A stretch of 64,000 nt of DNA from contig OZ038457.1 of NCBI GenBank assembly GCA_964036195.1, positions 17,945,147 to 18,009,146 of the forward strand. The letters run 5' to 3'. Positions 9,413 to 21,099 of this stretch are shown here, in pieces (position 1 is the stretch's first letter; every line of letters starts with the position of its first letter). The notes under the pieces were generated by a model that was not told where the DNA came from, did not search any database, and worked only from the letters and a program-made list of their open reading frames with translations. Position numbers and translations under genes: made by a program. Origin of the DNA: Sphaerolaimus hirsutus (Eukaryota > Nematoda > Chromadorea > Monhysterida > Sphaerolaimidae).

Positions 9413-12400
9413 CCGGTGAACCACATTGTTTCGATCATCAGTTGATCAAAAGTGCAACCCCGTGACGCGATGTCGGCTGGGTTGTCTTTTGTAGCAACCT
9501 TGCAAATTTGAATGCAATGTTTTGACATTAGTGAGTGGATTTTTGTGACCCGATTGTTGACAAAAGTAGCCAGCGGCTTTGCTGTATACAGCCAGCCGAT
9601 GATAACGGTACTATCGGTCCAGAGGAAATTACTGTGAATTTTCCATCCACCCAGCTCAACGAGTTCATGATGTAAATAATCGATGAGCTGTGCACCAATT
9701 GTGACACCTAGCAACTCCAAGCGTGTGATTGTGAGGGGTTGACCTTGTTTTGACGGAAGTGGGGCTAGTTTTGTGCGAGCTGTGAGAAAACCACTAAAAT
9801 ATCGGTCATCTTCATAACCGTATTCGTCAGGTGAAATCGCTTGTTGACGCAAATAAGCGCAAACGGCGTATCCATCTTTTGAGGCATCGCAAAACACATG
9901 TAATTCTAATGGTCTTGTGACAGCTTTGACATCGATGCCAAAAGAGTGAAATGATCGCGGGAATTTGATTTGACTTATGGACGAAAGATGTCGTTTTAAA
10001 TCGTCCAGTAAGTCATCCGCCTCTGGGTCTTCAATGAGTTCATCCCAGGTTGTGATATTGCACCTTTGAATTATTTGTGACACGCGAAATTTTAATCGAA
10101 ATAACGCGGGTGCTGTGACGCCAATAGGATCGTATGTCGAAGCCAGCAATTTATTTAAATTGCGGCGAGTGGCTGTGACAATGAGCGTGAAATCTTTTTT
10201 GGGAGCTGGCACTGCAATGGTGTCTTCAATGTGATCGTAAACGAGACCCATTACTTTGATGTATTGTGACTTTTTCGGGTTGAGGTCATCGGGTTTGATT
10301 TTTTCCGAGACCATAGGCGAATTTGTCATCCATTCGCGCATGTTGAAATTTGCTCTGGCAAAAACAGCTTTAATTAAACGATAGAGCTGTATTGCATATT
10401 TGTCATCATCTACGCTGATAACTAAATTATCAACGTAAATGCTGTTGAGCAACAGCTCCAGTTTCATTCGTTCATTGGTTTCAGCGGGATGCATGTGAGC
10501 TAATTCCTCTTCTAGGTGATATTTGATGACAGTTGACAAAATGGATGGACTGCATGTGAGGCCAAACAGCACCCTTGTGAATTGCATCATTTGAATATTG
10601 TCTTCATGTGACGGAATGGTGTCATCACGCAGCCAGTAAAATTTTGTGAAGGCGCGTGATTTTGGGTGAAGAGCAATTTGTAAAAATGCTTTTTCAATAT
10701 CCGCTAATAACACCACTTTTCCAGCTCTGAAGCGAAGCATTAATCCGAGCGCCAGTGGTGTGAGAACTGGGCCTCGAAATAAGCAATTATTGAGACTTGG
10801 TTTGCCTGCAGAACCATCATACACTATTCGACATGTTGTCGATCTGCCAGGTGTGAGGACAGGTTGGTGAGGTAAGATGTGTTCTTGCAGACCATCTTGT
10901 GAACCATAGACGGTTTCGATGACCCCCTTGTGAAGTTGATCTGAGATGACTTTCGCATATGTAGCGAATAAATCGGGATCTTTTCGAAACCGTTTCAACA
11001 GTGACAGAAAGCGACGAAATGCTTCTGCATTGTTAGTTGGCAATTCTTGAATGGTTGACTTGAATGGCCAATCTACGCTATAGCGACCGGTTTCTGGATC
11101 AAGAGTAATTGATTCCAGAATTAACTGTTCAGCTATGTCGTCATCATGTGATAAGGGATCATCTGTGATACCTATTGACTCGAGACTGTGAAATTGAAAT
11201 AATGTCTCTTGGCCAACAGCAACAGCTGATGAAGCATGTGAACTGCATGAAACCATGAATTGATGTGGGGAAATGTCGGGTGTTGTGACGAATGATTGTG
11301 AGGACGCATTTCCGCCTAACATCAACCCAAGTATTGATTCGACTATGATCAAGCCAGATGGGAGTTCGATTTCTGTTGGTCGAATATCGAACTTCCAATA
11401 ATAGTCTTGACCAATGACTACATCTGGTTGACATAGTTTGTGACAAAACTCATCAGTCATTTCGGTCAATTCAAGCGGTTCCGCGAATTGTTCTTGTGCA
11501 TGTTCACCGTACACAATATAAATGACTGTTTTGTCGTCTTGTGACAAAGGAGGTGGGCATGCATATGTTGCTAAATTATCCACTGCACGTAAGGTGAGCG
11601 GAATTTGTAACATATTGCCCTTATTGTCGACGTGTTTGTAAATAGGCATGACAGCCTCGACCAAAAACGTATTGACTGTGACAGGCGTTTTTGTCGCAAA
11701 CACGTTCATTTGAAGAACAACATCTCCTTTGTTTTCAAAGTTATACTCATTTGCCACTGATGCTTTAATGTATGAATATTCGCATCCAGTGTCAAAGAAT
11801 ATTAACAAAGGGTCTGTGACTCGATTTAATTCAGCGTCTTTATTAATTAATGAAGCCTGGGCCACTTGCAAACGAACAATAGGTGCAAAATCGAACTCAC
11901 ATTCTTGTTCGGCCTGCTGCCTGGTAGCGGGGTTGGGGTTACCGTAACCCGCCTGTGCGCTCAGCACCTCCACCGTGGGCCTGTGACTAGGTTGAAGTGG
12001 CACCGACGATGACATTTGATTCGGGTTGAGGTGTGGGTACACCTCGTACCGTTTCTGCTGGAAGCCGCGGATTTTGGCCTCGACGGTCTCCATATCTGTG
12101 CCTTCCTGGATGAGGTTGGCACGGAGCGTCGTCCACAGCTCGTTCTCGCTGTGATATTTGCGGGCTTCCTCCTGAGCTTTTGCCTGTTGTGCGTTAGCGG
12201 GCCTCGGCCATTCGCCCATGTCGAGCGGGCCGTCCATGTCCAGCTGGTACAGCGTACTCTGTCTCCACCGGAAATCGTTTTCATCCGGTGGGATGACACA
12301 CACGCTCATCGGTTCCGTTTGTGAAGGCGGATACGATGGCGGTGCATGTGACGACGCCGCGCCCGTTGTGATTACCTGAGCGTTGACAAAATTAGCGCTC

Positions 12401-14136
12401 GTTGCTTTGACAAAGGCTTTATTTTGTGAATTGTTTACCTGACGCCTGGCGGGTGCCTGTCTGGTAGGACAGAACGCCCCGTGATGCTGACCAATCTGGC
12501 GACAGTAGTAGCAACTCAATTGTTGAGTGCACTGTGCCGCTTGATGGCCTCTGCGCGTGCAGCGCGTGCACACGTCGCCCAAAGCTCGCAACCGTTCAGT
12601 GCGCTCTCTCGGTGTGACGTATTGAGGGCAATCGGTTGTGTAGTGCTCTTTGACGCCGCAGAACAAGCACTCGAATTTCGGCTGGCGATAGTTAGCAGCA
12701 GGTTGTGAGGGCTGCTTTTGACTAATCGCTCCGATCGCCGGAGTTCTGGGAGGTTGAGTGGAATTTTTATTTTTTCCTTGTGATTTACCAGCGTTAGCGT
12801 TGGTACCAGCAAAAGCAACCGTATTGTGAATAGGTTTTGGTTTTGAAAAGGTATTTTGTGATTTATTTCCCTTTTTCTTTTGCTGTTGCCAACCTCCTCC
12901 ATTTTGTGGCTTTTTTACCGATGAATTTTGTGATTTCTGAACAACAGTTGAAGATTGTGAACTTTGTTGTTCAGTTTTCATCGCGTCTAACCGAGCACGA
13001 GCAATGGTAGTTAATGCATCGACAAACCTGACGACTGTGAGTTCGGTGTCGCCGGTTACAGCGGTGCGCATCGAATTCCGGTGTTCTTCTGTGACGGCAA
13101 GAACAATATTATCGGGAAGATAACCACGAATTATTCTTAACACTGCACCAGAATCGACACTTTCACCTCTTTCTTTAAGTTGATTGAGAGTTGACAAAAG
13201 GGTTCGTGTGAAATTTGTGAGAGAGTCTCCTCTTGACGAAGGTTTTTCAAGTGAATACAATTTATCCCAAAGGGCTGCTTGTACCCGATGCGTTTCACCA
13301 AAATTTGATTGTAACATGGTGACCGCTGTGATGTAATCTCGACCATCACCTTTTAATCCGGCTAGCAGTTCTGCTGCTGGACCGGTAAGGCTGAGCTTGA
13401 GGTATGTATATTTCATACCCATTGACAAATTAGCTCGGTCGTGAATTTGAGCTCGAAAAATCTCCCACCAAGCTGCCCATTCTAACGGATCACTGCTATA
13501 TTTAGCAAGCTCGATTTTTGGTAACTTTAACAAAGTTTCCGGTTGTGAAGGTTGAGAACTACTTCCCATATTGACATTGTTGTAAGGGGGTTGTGAAAGG
13601 GGTTGAGTAGTTAAATCAACAGTGGACTGACCTTTCAAGGAAAGTATCAACCTTTCCGCGGATTTGATGTGCGCTTGGGCGGACGCAATCCTCGATTCCA
13701 GCTCATCCATGAGCATCATCGCGTTGTTCGAGCCAGAGTAGAGCGCACGATCCAATTTTGCGTTGGCGCTCTTTATCTCCTCGGCCGCTCCGTCTTCGTC
13801 TCTGTCTAGGCTTATGATGTAATCTTGGACAGTGGTTGTGAATTTGTCCATAGCCGTAGACAGGTCCGAGCGTTTCATCTCGGCCTGGTAGCCGTAGGCC
13901 TGAAGTAGTTCTAATACTTCCTCCGCCGCCCGTATGTTGACGGCGGCGGGTTGTGACTCGTCCTTGACGATTTTAGGAATCGGTTTGGATGTGAATCGTA
14001 GCACTCCGTTGCGCACTCCGGTCAGCGCCCGGCTATGCTGAGTCAACGGATGAGCTGTGTCGAACTCCTCAACGTTGCTCGCAGGCATAGCTGCGGCGGC
14101 GGCGGCGCGCTGAGCGCGTATGCGTTCGTCGGCCAT
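9413..14136 (-). pseudogene. gag-pol: BEL/Pao gag-pol: Gag, protease, RT, RNase H (3' truncated by insertion)
   Basis: From the ATG at 14136 the frame runs about 1574 codons before entering the inserted element. N-terminal Gag (DUF1759-like) is helical. Three CCHC-like zinc knuckles lie near residues 485-555, beginning CLFCGVKEHYTTDC. The retropepsin-like region has FFDTGCEYS near residue 778. RT has the LADIEKAF block and YVDN (D-N in place of D-D, a variant seen in BEL/Pao) near residue 1235. RNase H begins near 1412 (HVFCDASKDG) and includes LWTDS. The integrase is in the separated downstream fragment. Gag and Pol share one frame, as is usual for this group. The start is the first Met, 279 nt after the 5' LTR. 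Confidence 0.9.
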
Positions 14137-14397
14137 AGCAAAGTTTGATCAATTTATTGCTTATTAGCAAAGTGGTAGCTAGCTGTGAACGAAATAAAAT
14201 AATAAAATAAATATTTCGAATCTTGTGACTTGTACTTGTAAAATCGTAAGTATTTATGCACGCGCTACTAACGATTTTGCGTCCAAAACCGTATTACCGT
14301 AACCCCGTGCGTGTGACTCAAACTGTGAAAAGCAATTTCCAATGAAATTTCGCGCGAGACGACTTAATTAGAGTGACCAATTAGTTTTAATTAGTCA
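14137..14397 (-). other. 5' leader of BEL/Pao element
   Basis: Untranslated stretch between primer-binding site and gag-pol start. It has several TCACA pentamers (read on the minus strand) and no open frame. Confidence 0.6.
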
Positions 14398-14414
14398 CCC
14401 TGCTCGCTGCGCCA
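14398..14414 (-). other. tRNA primer-binding site, probably tRNA-Ser
   Basis: Immediately inside the 5' LTR the minus strand reads TGGCGCAGCGAGCAGGG. TGG pairs with the tRNA CCA end. The next bases fit an acceptor stem with discriminator G and a 5' GCAGCGA, as in tRNA-Ser. The isotype is inferred from memory of tRNA ends. Confidence 0.55.
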
Positions 14415-15512
14415 TGTAAAATAATACGGAACTTGTTGAAGTGACTTGTGAACCAGCTCCTATTCCTAACCGAGGAAGAGGACAAATGTGAACAAGTGAA
14501 AGTTGACGTGAAGCGTCGTCTCTAGTTGACGTTCCGTTATTTTATCAAATGTGATTAGTTGAGTTGAAGTGAATTGACGTGAGTTAGTGTGAAGCAAATT
14601 TAGATTGTTTACCAAAGGTTTTGACGAACGTTTTTATTTAGGCGATTAAATACAAAGAATTAAATGTAAATAAAATATATATAAAAATATACGTAAACAA
14701 AGGAATTAATTTACAACTAAATTAATTACTTAAATAAAACGTAAAAGAAGCTCTAATTACCGGAGAAATAAGGCAATTAAAAGAAGGCACTTAATTACGA
14801 CAAAAGGCGAGAATTAAGTGGCGCGGTTGTGAATAAAGCACCTCAAACAGCGCTGGTGTGAAATAAAGCACTGAGGTGACTTAGAGCACCAAGCGTTAAA
14901 CTTAGCACCAAAAACAAGCGACTTAATAAAGTGACTACGGCGCTTATTTAGATCCTAGGAAGAGATTCGTGTGAAGTTGACGAGGTTGCAAACACTGCTG
15001 ATTGTAGCTGTGAAATCGGCTTTTAAGGGCCGACCGATGGCGATTGGTTTGGCGCCAATCGGTCGGCTCTAATCTCCGATTTTTACCCAACATTTCCAAT
15101 TGTGAAAGTTCAATCCTTGCCCGCTCGCTTCTCCGATGAAAAGCGAGCTAAACTGGCAAGATAGTGAAAATGTGAGACAAGCCAGACGGCATTTGAAATG
15201 GCGCGCGGGCCCGGCGCCCTGCTCGGGGCGGGCCCGCCGCTTAACATAAACATGACGGCGTATATGCGTGCTGCTTGTCAAGGAAATGTGGCGGAATGTG
15301 AGCAATGACTAAGATCTAAATATGTGAACGATGTGAAGCGCACGTTGTAAACAACATCGCTTGAGATATTAATTGGTGAAGGTGAAGATGTTAAAATGGG
15401 AATGTAAATATGAATGAAATCTTGACGAGTTGAATTAATTGAATATAAAAGAGAACATAAGAAAGTTAACTTAAATATTATAGGTTTTTACATTTTACGA
15501 TAATGTTACACA
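14415..15512 (-). promoter_or_regulatory. 5' LTR of BEL/Pao element
   Basis: 1098 bp, matching the 3' LTR at all positions I compared except one. It would contain the element promoter and polyadenylation signals. AT-rich A-tracts around 14640-14720 are candidates but no TATA box can be assigned with certainty. Confidence 0.9.
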
Positions 15513-16744
15513 AGCAGTGTGTAGGCTGCTGGGAACAACATGTCACATTAGAAGAGGATGTGACGGATTTTTATTACACACCCATGCTGAAGGAACACTA
15601 CCAAAAAACTTGAGAAACAAAAGTGCAAAAAATTAGCTCATTTTAATTTCCTTTTTACTACCAAATTTTACGTTTTTTCATCCCTGAAATTTTTGCTCTT
15701 TTGTTTCTTAAGTTTTTTGGTAGTGTTCCTTCAGCATGGGTGTGTAAAAAAAATCTGTCACATCCTCTTCTAATGTGACATGTTGTTCCCAGCAGCCTAC
15801 ACACTGCTGAACATCCATAATCACTTGCCCAGAACAGCAACTGTTCTTGAGCGATCCACATCAGTGATTACCCCTGACTGTGCAGGTCCTCATTGCACTT
15901 TTTCAGCGTTGTTCTGGTTTGTGGGGGCATGGGTGATGGCTTAGAAGTTGGGAGTCGCTCTGTAAACTCATTTTACGAAAAAACCCTGAGAAAAATGACC
16001 AAAAACTCACTGGACAGCATGGGTTGATAAAAGTCTATCCAAATCTGATTTTTGGAAACAATGGCCTTTGGCAGCTTGCCAGGACTATATTCTGTCTTCG
16101 AAACTGAAATCCGGCCTTGAATGACAGAATAGGGGCGATATATAGAACGTGTCCGAACCCAAGTCAGCAGGTCATTTTTGTAAAAAAAAATATTTGGGCC
16201 GTTTACACGGCCCACAGGTGGTCTAGGCGGGGGGTGTCCCAGGGCGTTTTAGGCAAATGTCTGGGCTACTTTCTAGTGCCGCCCAAGTTTCTCGGGATGC
16301 CCGCGATTGTGCACAAAAATCAAATTTATTGGAAATTTAAACGTGTCCGGACCCAAGTCAACAGGGGTTTATCAGCATTTTCTGGCTTCAAAATTGGGGT
16401 AGATGGGTTGCTAGGTATGTAACCAAACCAAATACACGAACTGTAGAGTAAGTGCTCCAACACAAATGGCATTAAATGCTTCACTTTGCACTTGAACTTA
16501 TGTGATACTATAAGCACATCTAGGGTTAAGACGATATCACTTTTCGATATCGATATTCGAAAAAATTTTCTGAAACTCGATATCGATACGATATGAACCC
16601 TCGATATCGATATTCGATATTAAAATTTGCCCGATATTCGATATCGATATTTTCGATATTTCGATGTTTGCTTTGGGTACTGCAAGGCATATTTTAAGTG
16701 GCATATTGTACTTTCATGTAGTTGTAAACATGGTTGATCATCTC

Positions 16745-17420
16745 TATCGGGTGGGCGCGCCAGCGCCATCCCTCGCTGCCGAGGGAGGGCGCAAGCGACC
16801 CACCCATAATATGGTCCGACGCACCAAAATGCGGAAATCGCAAAATTGAAATCGCAATAACTTCGGAGCGCGACAAGCTACGGCAAAACAAATTATACCA
16901 TTGAATAGCCCGTGTCGAAAAGTACCCCCATGCAAATTTTCAGATCAAATGGTCGAGTTGGGAGGAAGTTATTGCACATTTTCTTTTCTAGACAGTGTTG
17001 TTGTCGTTGTTCTTGTTCTTGTTCTTCTTGTTCTCCCGACAATCTTCAAACTGCAATAACTTCCTTGAAACACGACCGATTTTCATGGTTGATGGCTCAT
17101 ATGAAAGAGCATATGATGCCATTTCTTATTTTCGGGAATTTTTTTCACAGGCTCCGCCCACTTTGGTACGGTATCTGTTTGAAATTTTCAAACCTCAATA
17201 AATTTAAAATTTGAATACAAATGGGGCAATAAAAAAAATTTGTTGATGTGTGCCATGACTAGAGCTTTCAAATGAGCCAATTTTTGGCAATTTTGGTACA
17301 GATTTACAAAAGTTATTCAAGTTTGCTTATTTTGTGTAAAATGCGCAAACATGCCTGAACTACTGCTTGATGTGATACTGAGCATGTGACCTTGCATGCT
17401 GATTACTTTCAGTCATAAAG
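16745..17420. other. Unassigned sequence inside copy B
   Basis: Holds a self-complementary stretch around GCGCCAGCGCCATCCCTCGC and a TTGTTCTTGTTC-type microsatellite near 17000-17040. The two 60-100 residue open frames have low complexity and no domain. I see no gene. Confidence 0.4.
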
Positions 17421-18630
17421 TTGTAGTGGTTAATGTCAAGTCAAATGTCAAGTGAAAAATCAAGTCAAATGTCAAGTTGTCTGTCAACTCATAAATGACA
17501 AGCGGTAATACAAAGTCAGAAATGCGATTGAGGCACCTATTTCGTTCAGAATTGAGGCATCTAGTTCTAGCATCTATTTTTTTAAATTTGTTCAATTTTT
17601 TTAAATTTTTTATTAAATTAAAAAAAATTTTTTAAATTTTTTCAAAAAAAATACATTTTTTAAATTAAAATTTTTTTAAAAGTTTTTTTTATAAATTTTT
17701 TTATATATATTTTTTATTTTTTTAAAAAATAAAAAAAGTGATTAAATTTTTCTTTTAAGATTAAAAAAATTGAGGCAATTGAGGCACCTAGTTCTGAATT
17801 GAGGCATCTAATTCTAGCATCTATTTTTTCAAATTTGTTCAATTTTTTCAAAAAATTTATTAAATTTTTATTTATTTTTTATTTATTTATTTTTTCAAAT
17901 TTTTTTTAAATTTTTTAAATTAAACAAACATTTTTTAAGTTTTTTTTTTTAAAGTTTTTTTTTTATATATATATATTTTTTTTTATACTTTTTTTTAAAT
18001 TAATGAAAAAAATTATAAATTATTTATAAAAAAACTTTGAATAAATTTGAATGAAACATTTGAAGAAAAAAAATTGAAAAAAATAATTAAAAAATTTAAT
18101 AAAAAATTTTGAAAAACTATTTTGAAATAAAAAATAAAAATATACATAAGATGGTGCCACTTTGGAGTCTATGGCACCACTCATAAAAATGGTGCCATAT
18201 TGGACTCCATGGTGCCACTCGATAAAAACAGCATAAAAAAGCACTATTAACAGGGAGATAGTGATAGTGGAGATGAAGTGGAGATACCAACATTTAAGTG
18301 AAAATCCAGTCAAATGACAAGTAAAAGTCATTTTTGGTGTCAAGTGATAGTTCAATTCAAATGTCAAATTTTTGGTGTCAACTGATAATTTTCAGGTGAT
18401 AATTTTCAGGTGTCAAGTCATAAATGTCAAGTGAAAACTATCAGGTGAAAATATAGCAGGTGGTTCATGTCAAGTCATTGTCAAGTGGGTAATGTCAAGT
18501 CAGAAATGTCAAGTGATAACTATAGGTTCTAAATGTCAAGTTCTTAATGTCAGTTCAAATGTCAAGTGGCAACTTTCAGGTGAACAATTTCAGATAAAAA
18601 TCAAGTAATTATACTAATACAAACGAGAAA
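17420..18630. repeat. TGTCAAGT minisatellite with AT-rich low-complexity core
   Basis: Irregular repeats of AATGTCAAGTCAAATGTCAAG flank (17426-17500 and 18290-18600) a core of long T and A runs (about 17570-18130). GAGGCACCTAGTTCT and GCATCTATTTTT motifs recur at 17530 and 17790. The open frame at 18020-18367 is a product of low complexity. Confidence 0.6.
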
Positions 18631-18779
18631 TTTGTGACATTCAAGTTGAAAATATTTTGAATATTAGTATTTGGCTTCTTCTTGACTATAGATTGTCTTT
18701 CTCAGTGCCAAATTTGGCATTTGCTTGATTTGCAATAACTTATAAATTTTTTGTGCCTGTGGCCCCCAAAAAGAAGTAC

Positions 18780-19273
18780 ATCCAATAAAAAATGGCTAAC
18801 GCCAACAAAAAGTGGACGCTGCAGCCAAACATCTGTATGCTTTTGAATGAACAAAAGTGATATATCATATACCATGCCATTTTCTAATTGTGCTATCAAA
18901 AGATGTATATCAAGGCAAATGTATACAAATCTAATAATATAGGCTATCAACACAGCAAACTGCATCACAAGAAACAGTTTCACCAAACTTTTGCATGGCA
19001 GCGTGAGCTTTTCGTATCTTTAATGTTTGCAGCACTTTGACACAGCTCACACTGCCATGCAAAAGTTTGGTGAAACTGTTTCTTGTGATGCAGTTTGCTG
19101 TGTTGATAGCCTATATTATTAGATTTGTATACATTTGCCTTGATATACATCTTTTGATAGCACAATTAGAAAATGGCATGGTATATGATATATCACTTTT
19201 GTTCATTCAAAAGCATACAGATGTTTGGCTGCAGCGTCCACTTTTTGTTGGCGTTAGCCATTTTTTATTGGAT
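18780..19273. repeat. Foldback element, arms about 230 bp
   Basis: The arm 18780-19010 is nearly the exact reverse complement of 19044-19273 (outer ends ATCCAATAAAAAATGGC and its complement). The high arm identity suggests youth or gene conversion. The same frame is open in both arms because of the symmetry, not because it codes. Confidence 0.85.
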
Positions 19274-20073
19274 ACTGAAATATAAATGGTGATTTTAACA
19301 AGGTTCACAACAGTCAAAATGAGAAAATGGAAGAAAAACAAGGTAAACACTGGTCATCCAAGTAAAATCAAACCTTGTGGCTGGGTGTGGACTGCCATTG
19401 CTCTGACTTATGCCCACGACATCATGTCGCTAGAAAAGCAGCATATCCACCTTTTCTGGTAGGTAGGAAACCAAACCAACTACAAGAAATGTGGAGAAAG
19501 CACTCCAACCAAGATGAAATTGTAAATACTTAACTTCTACTTATCAACTAAAATATTATAAACACATCAGATCAATCACAAATATCTCAAAATGAAAATA
19601 ATACCATAATTTGGGGACACAATACAGGTTTTTGATATATCACAAAAATGGTTGATATTCCATATCGATATTCAAAAATTATTCGATATCGATATTCGAA
19701 AATGGTCGATATTCGATATTTTCTCAAAATTTTCTATATCGATATTCGATATGAAAAAACGGTCGATATGCGATATTCGATACGATATATCGTCCGACCC
19801 TAAGCACATCACACCAATCACAAACATCTCAAAACAAACCTAATAATTTATATTAGGGACATGATACAGCTTCGAAATATCGAAAATATGGTCGATATTC
19901 GATAGTGATATTCGATATTTTTTCAAAATTTCGATATCGATATTCGATATATTTTTTAAATTTTCGATATTGATATTCGATATTCGATATAAAAAATGGT
20001 CGATATTCGATACGATATATAGTTTGAACCCTAGTCCTAGCCCCGTATTTTGTTTAAACCATTGCATTTTTAG

Positions 20074-20319
20074 CGTGCACCGGCGCTGGAACTAAATCAG
20101 TCAAGTCTGGCACACCACCGCCGTCCACCGAGCACCAGGAACTGATGCATCAATGCTCCAAATGGATGAAATCCGGTCGGAAGTTGCCATCAGCGAGATG
20201 TCCAATGAGCCGGTTTTGGCCCACGTTGAATTGAAGGGTGGAGTCAGTGCGAAAAAGGGATCTACTGTGCCATCGGTTGGAACATTTTCATTTACGATTC
20301 GTTTTAGGATCCGTCCACT
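20074..20319 (+). CDS. Exon of unrecognised host gene, 3' limit uncertain
   Basis: After an ATTTTTAG acceptor, the phase that continues the exon at 1321-1596 is open for about 50 codons and is rich in Ser, Lys and Pro. No clear donor is visible. A second frame is open from 20153 through the start of the next miniature element, so the reading frame here is unsure. Confidence 0.35.
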
Positions 20320-20429
20320 CGATGGCGTATCCAGGGGGAACCCCCCCCCGTTCCCGGGTATAATCACCGTTCACCGGACTCCGTAAACAAACAGCCCCCC
20401 CCCGCTCAAAAATCCTGGATACGTCCCTG
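20320..20429. mobile_element. Short MITE with GGACGTATCCAGG ends
   Basis: 110 bp, TIR CAGGGACGTATCCAGG (left end partly diverged), C/G homopolymer runs just inside, and 8-bp duplication CGTCCACT at 20312-20319 and 20430-20437. Related to 28780-29441 and 34009-34075. Confidence 0.75.
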
Positions 20430-20463
20430 CGTCCACTTTTCACTGCGTTTTTTTCACTTTCAG

Positions 20464-20618
20464 TTGGACAATGACGTAAAGAAGGCACTGGCTAAAAAAG
20501 ACCCGTTGAAGGATGAGCTGAGCGAACTGAAGGGGAATTTTCGCCGCGGCGTAAACAATTTCGTTGAGGTTGTCAGCGATGCCGTGCAGGAGCATACTAG
20601 TTATAAAACTGGCAGTTT
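20464..20618 (+). CDS. Lysine/acid-rich exon of unrecognised host gene
   Basis: Starts after a TTTCAG acceptor and ends at a strong GTGAGT donor in phase 2. It encodes about 51 residues, highly charged and helical (KKALAKKDPLKDELSELKG), then NNFVEVVSDAVQEH. It is probably a downstream exon of the gene at 815-1596. Family not recognised. Confidence 0.55.
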
Positions 20619-20822
20619 GTGAGTTGACGGTTGCATGTTCTTGTGATAAAATGGGTGCTTGTCAAAAGTGTGTATTATGCGGTTCAATGAGTTCGCCGTC
20701 TACCGAAACGCGACAGGGCTTTTCTTCAGTTTTTTTTCGTTGGTAGAATCGAATTATTGGGATTAGAGTTCCAAAAATGGCAATTATTGGCAAATAGTCC
20801 CAATATTAGACAAATATTAAAG

Positions 20823-21022
20823 NNNNNNNNNNNNNNNNNNNNNNNNNNNNNNNNNNNNNNNNNNNNNNNNNNNNNNNNNNNNNNNNNNNNNNNNNNNNNN
20901 NNNNNNNNNNNNNNNNNNNNNNNNNNNNNNNNNNNNNNNNNNNNNNNNNNNNNNNNNNNNNNNNNNNNNNNNNNNNNNNNNNNNNNNNNNNNNNNNNNNN
21001 NNNNNNNNNNNNNNNNNNNNNN
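20823..21022. other. Assembly gap (200 N)
   Basis: Exactly 200 N, a conventional placeholder length. The true distance is unknown. Confidence 1.
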
Positions 21023-21099
21023 GAAGAAACTACCACCGCAAATTTCGCATGCAGCAACCCAGCATCAAACGACAGGCGTTTTATTAAAATGAAATATTT

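Larger units (their letters stand above)
2608..15512 (-). mobile_element. BEL/Pao LTR retrotransposon with envelope-like gene
   Basis: This is a 12.9-kb element read on the minus strand. The LTRs (2608-3705 and 14415-15512) are 1098 bp each and nearly identical, start TGTAAA and end ACACA. The 5-bp duplication AGCAG lies at 2603-2607 and 15513-15517. Gag, zinc knuckles, aspartic protease, RT, RNase H and integrase follow in BEL/Pao order, then an env-like ORF. The opposite arm of the foldback keeps the uninterrupted target sequence, which confirms the boundaries. Pol is broken by an inserted miniature element, so this copy is not intact. Confidence 0.95.
2013..16385. repeat. Foldback (long inverted repeat) element split by BEL/Pao
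   Basis: The left arm is 2013-2607 and continues at 15518-15634. The right arm is about 15688-16385 and is the reverse complement of the left. Matching landmarks are GACTTGGGTCCGGACAC (left) and GTGTCCGGACCCAAGTC (right). The loop is about 15635-15687. Each arm is roughly 700 bp with moderate divergence. No transposase frame is seen; short open frames inside are spurious. Confidence 0.75.
16521..19802. mobile_element. CGATAT-rich hAT-like element, copy B, nested in copy A
   Basis: Starts TAGGGTTAAGACGATAT and ends ATATCGTCCGACCCTA, with 8-bp duplication AGCACATC at 16513-16520 and 19803-19810. CGATAT/GATATTC arrays lie just inside both ends (16530-16670 and 19640-19790). The subterminal unique blocks match copy A. 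The middle (about 16745-19277) holds further insertions: a block with GC-rich inverted segments, AT-rich low complexity and a foldback. No transposase frame. Confidence 0.8.
1736..20033. mobile_element. Outer CGATAT-rich hAT-like element (copy A), interrupted
   Basis: The left part (1736-2012) has CGATAT arrays followed by a unique block with AACATGGTTGATCATCTGG and AACAGTCAAAATGAGAAAAT. The right part (16386-16520 plus 19803-20033) has the matching distal block and CGATAT arrays, and ends GTTTGAACCCTA. Block order is the same as in copy B (16521-19802), so the two are copies of one family. The left terminal repeat is not recognisable, so its true start is approximate. The interior is occupied by a foldback element, a BEL/Pao element and copy B. 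Confidence 0.55.

Noticed and set aside
18020-18367. 115-residue minus-strand frame with hydrophobic Phe/Leu runs
   Set aside because: Produced by A/T homopolymer sequence.
18702-19285. Identical 80-94-residue frames on opposite strands
   Set aside because: Artefact of the foldback symmetry.
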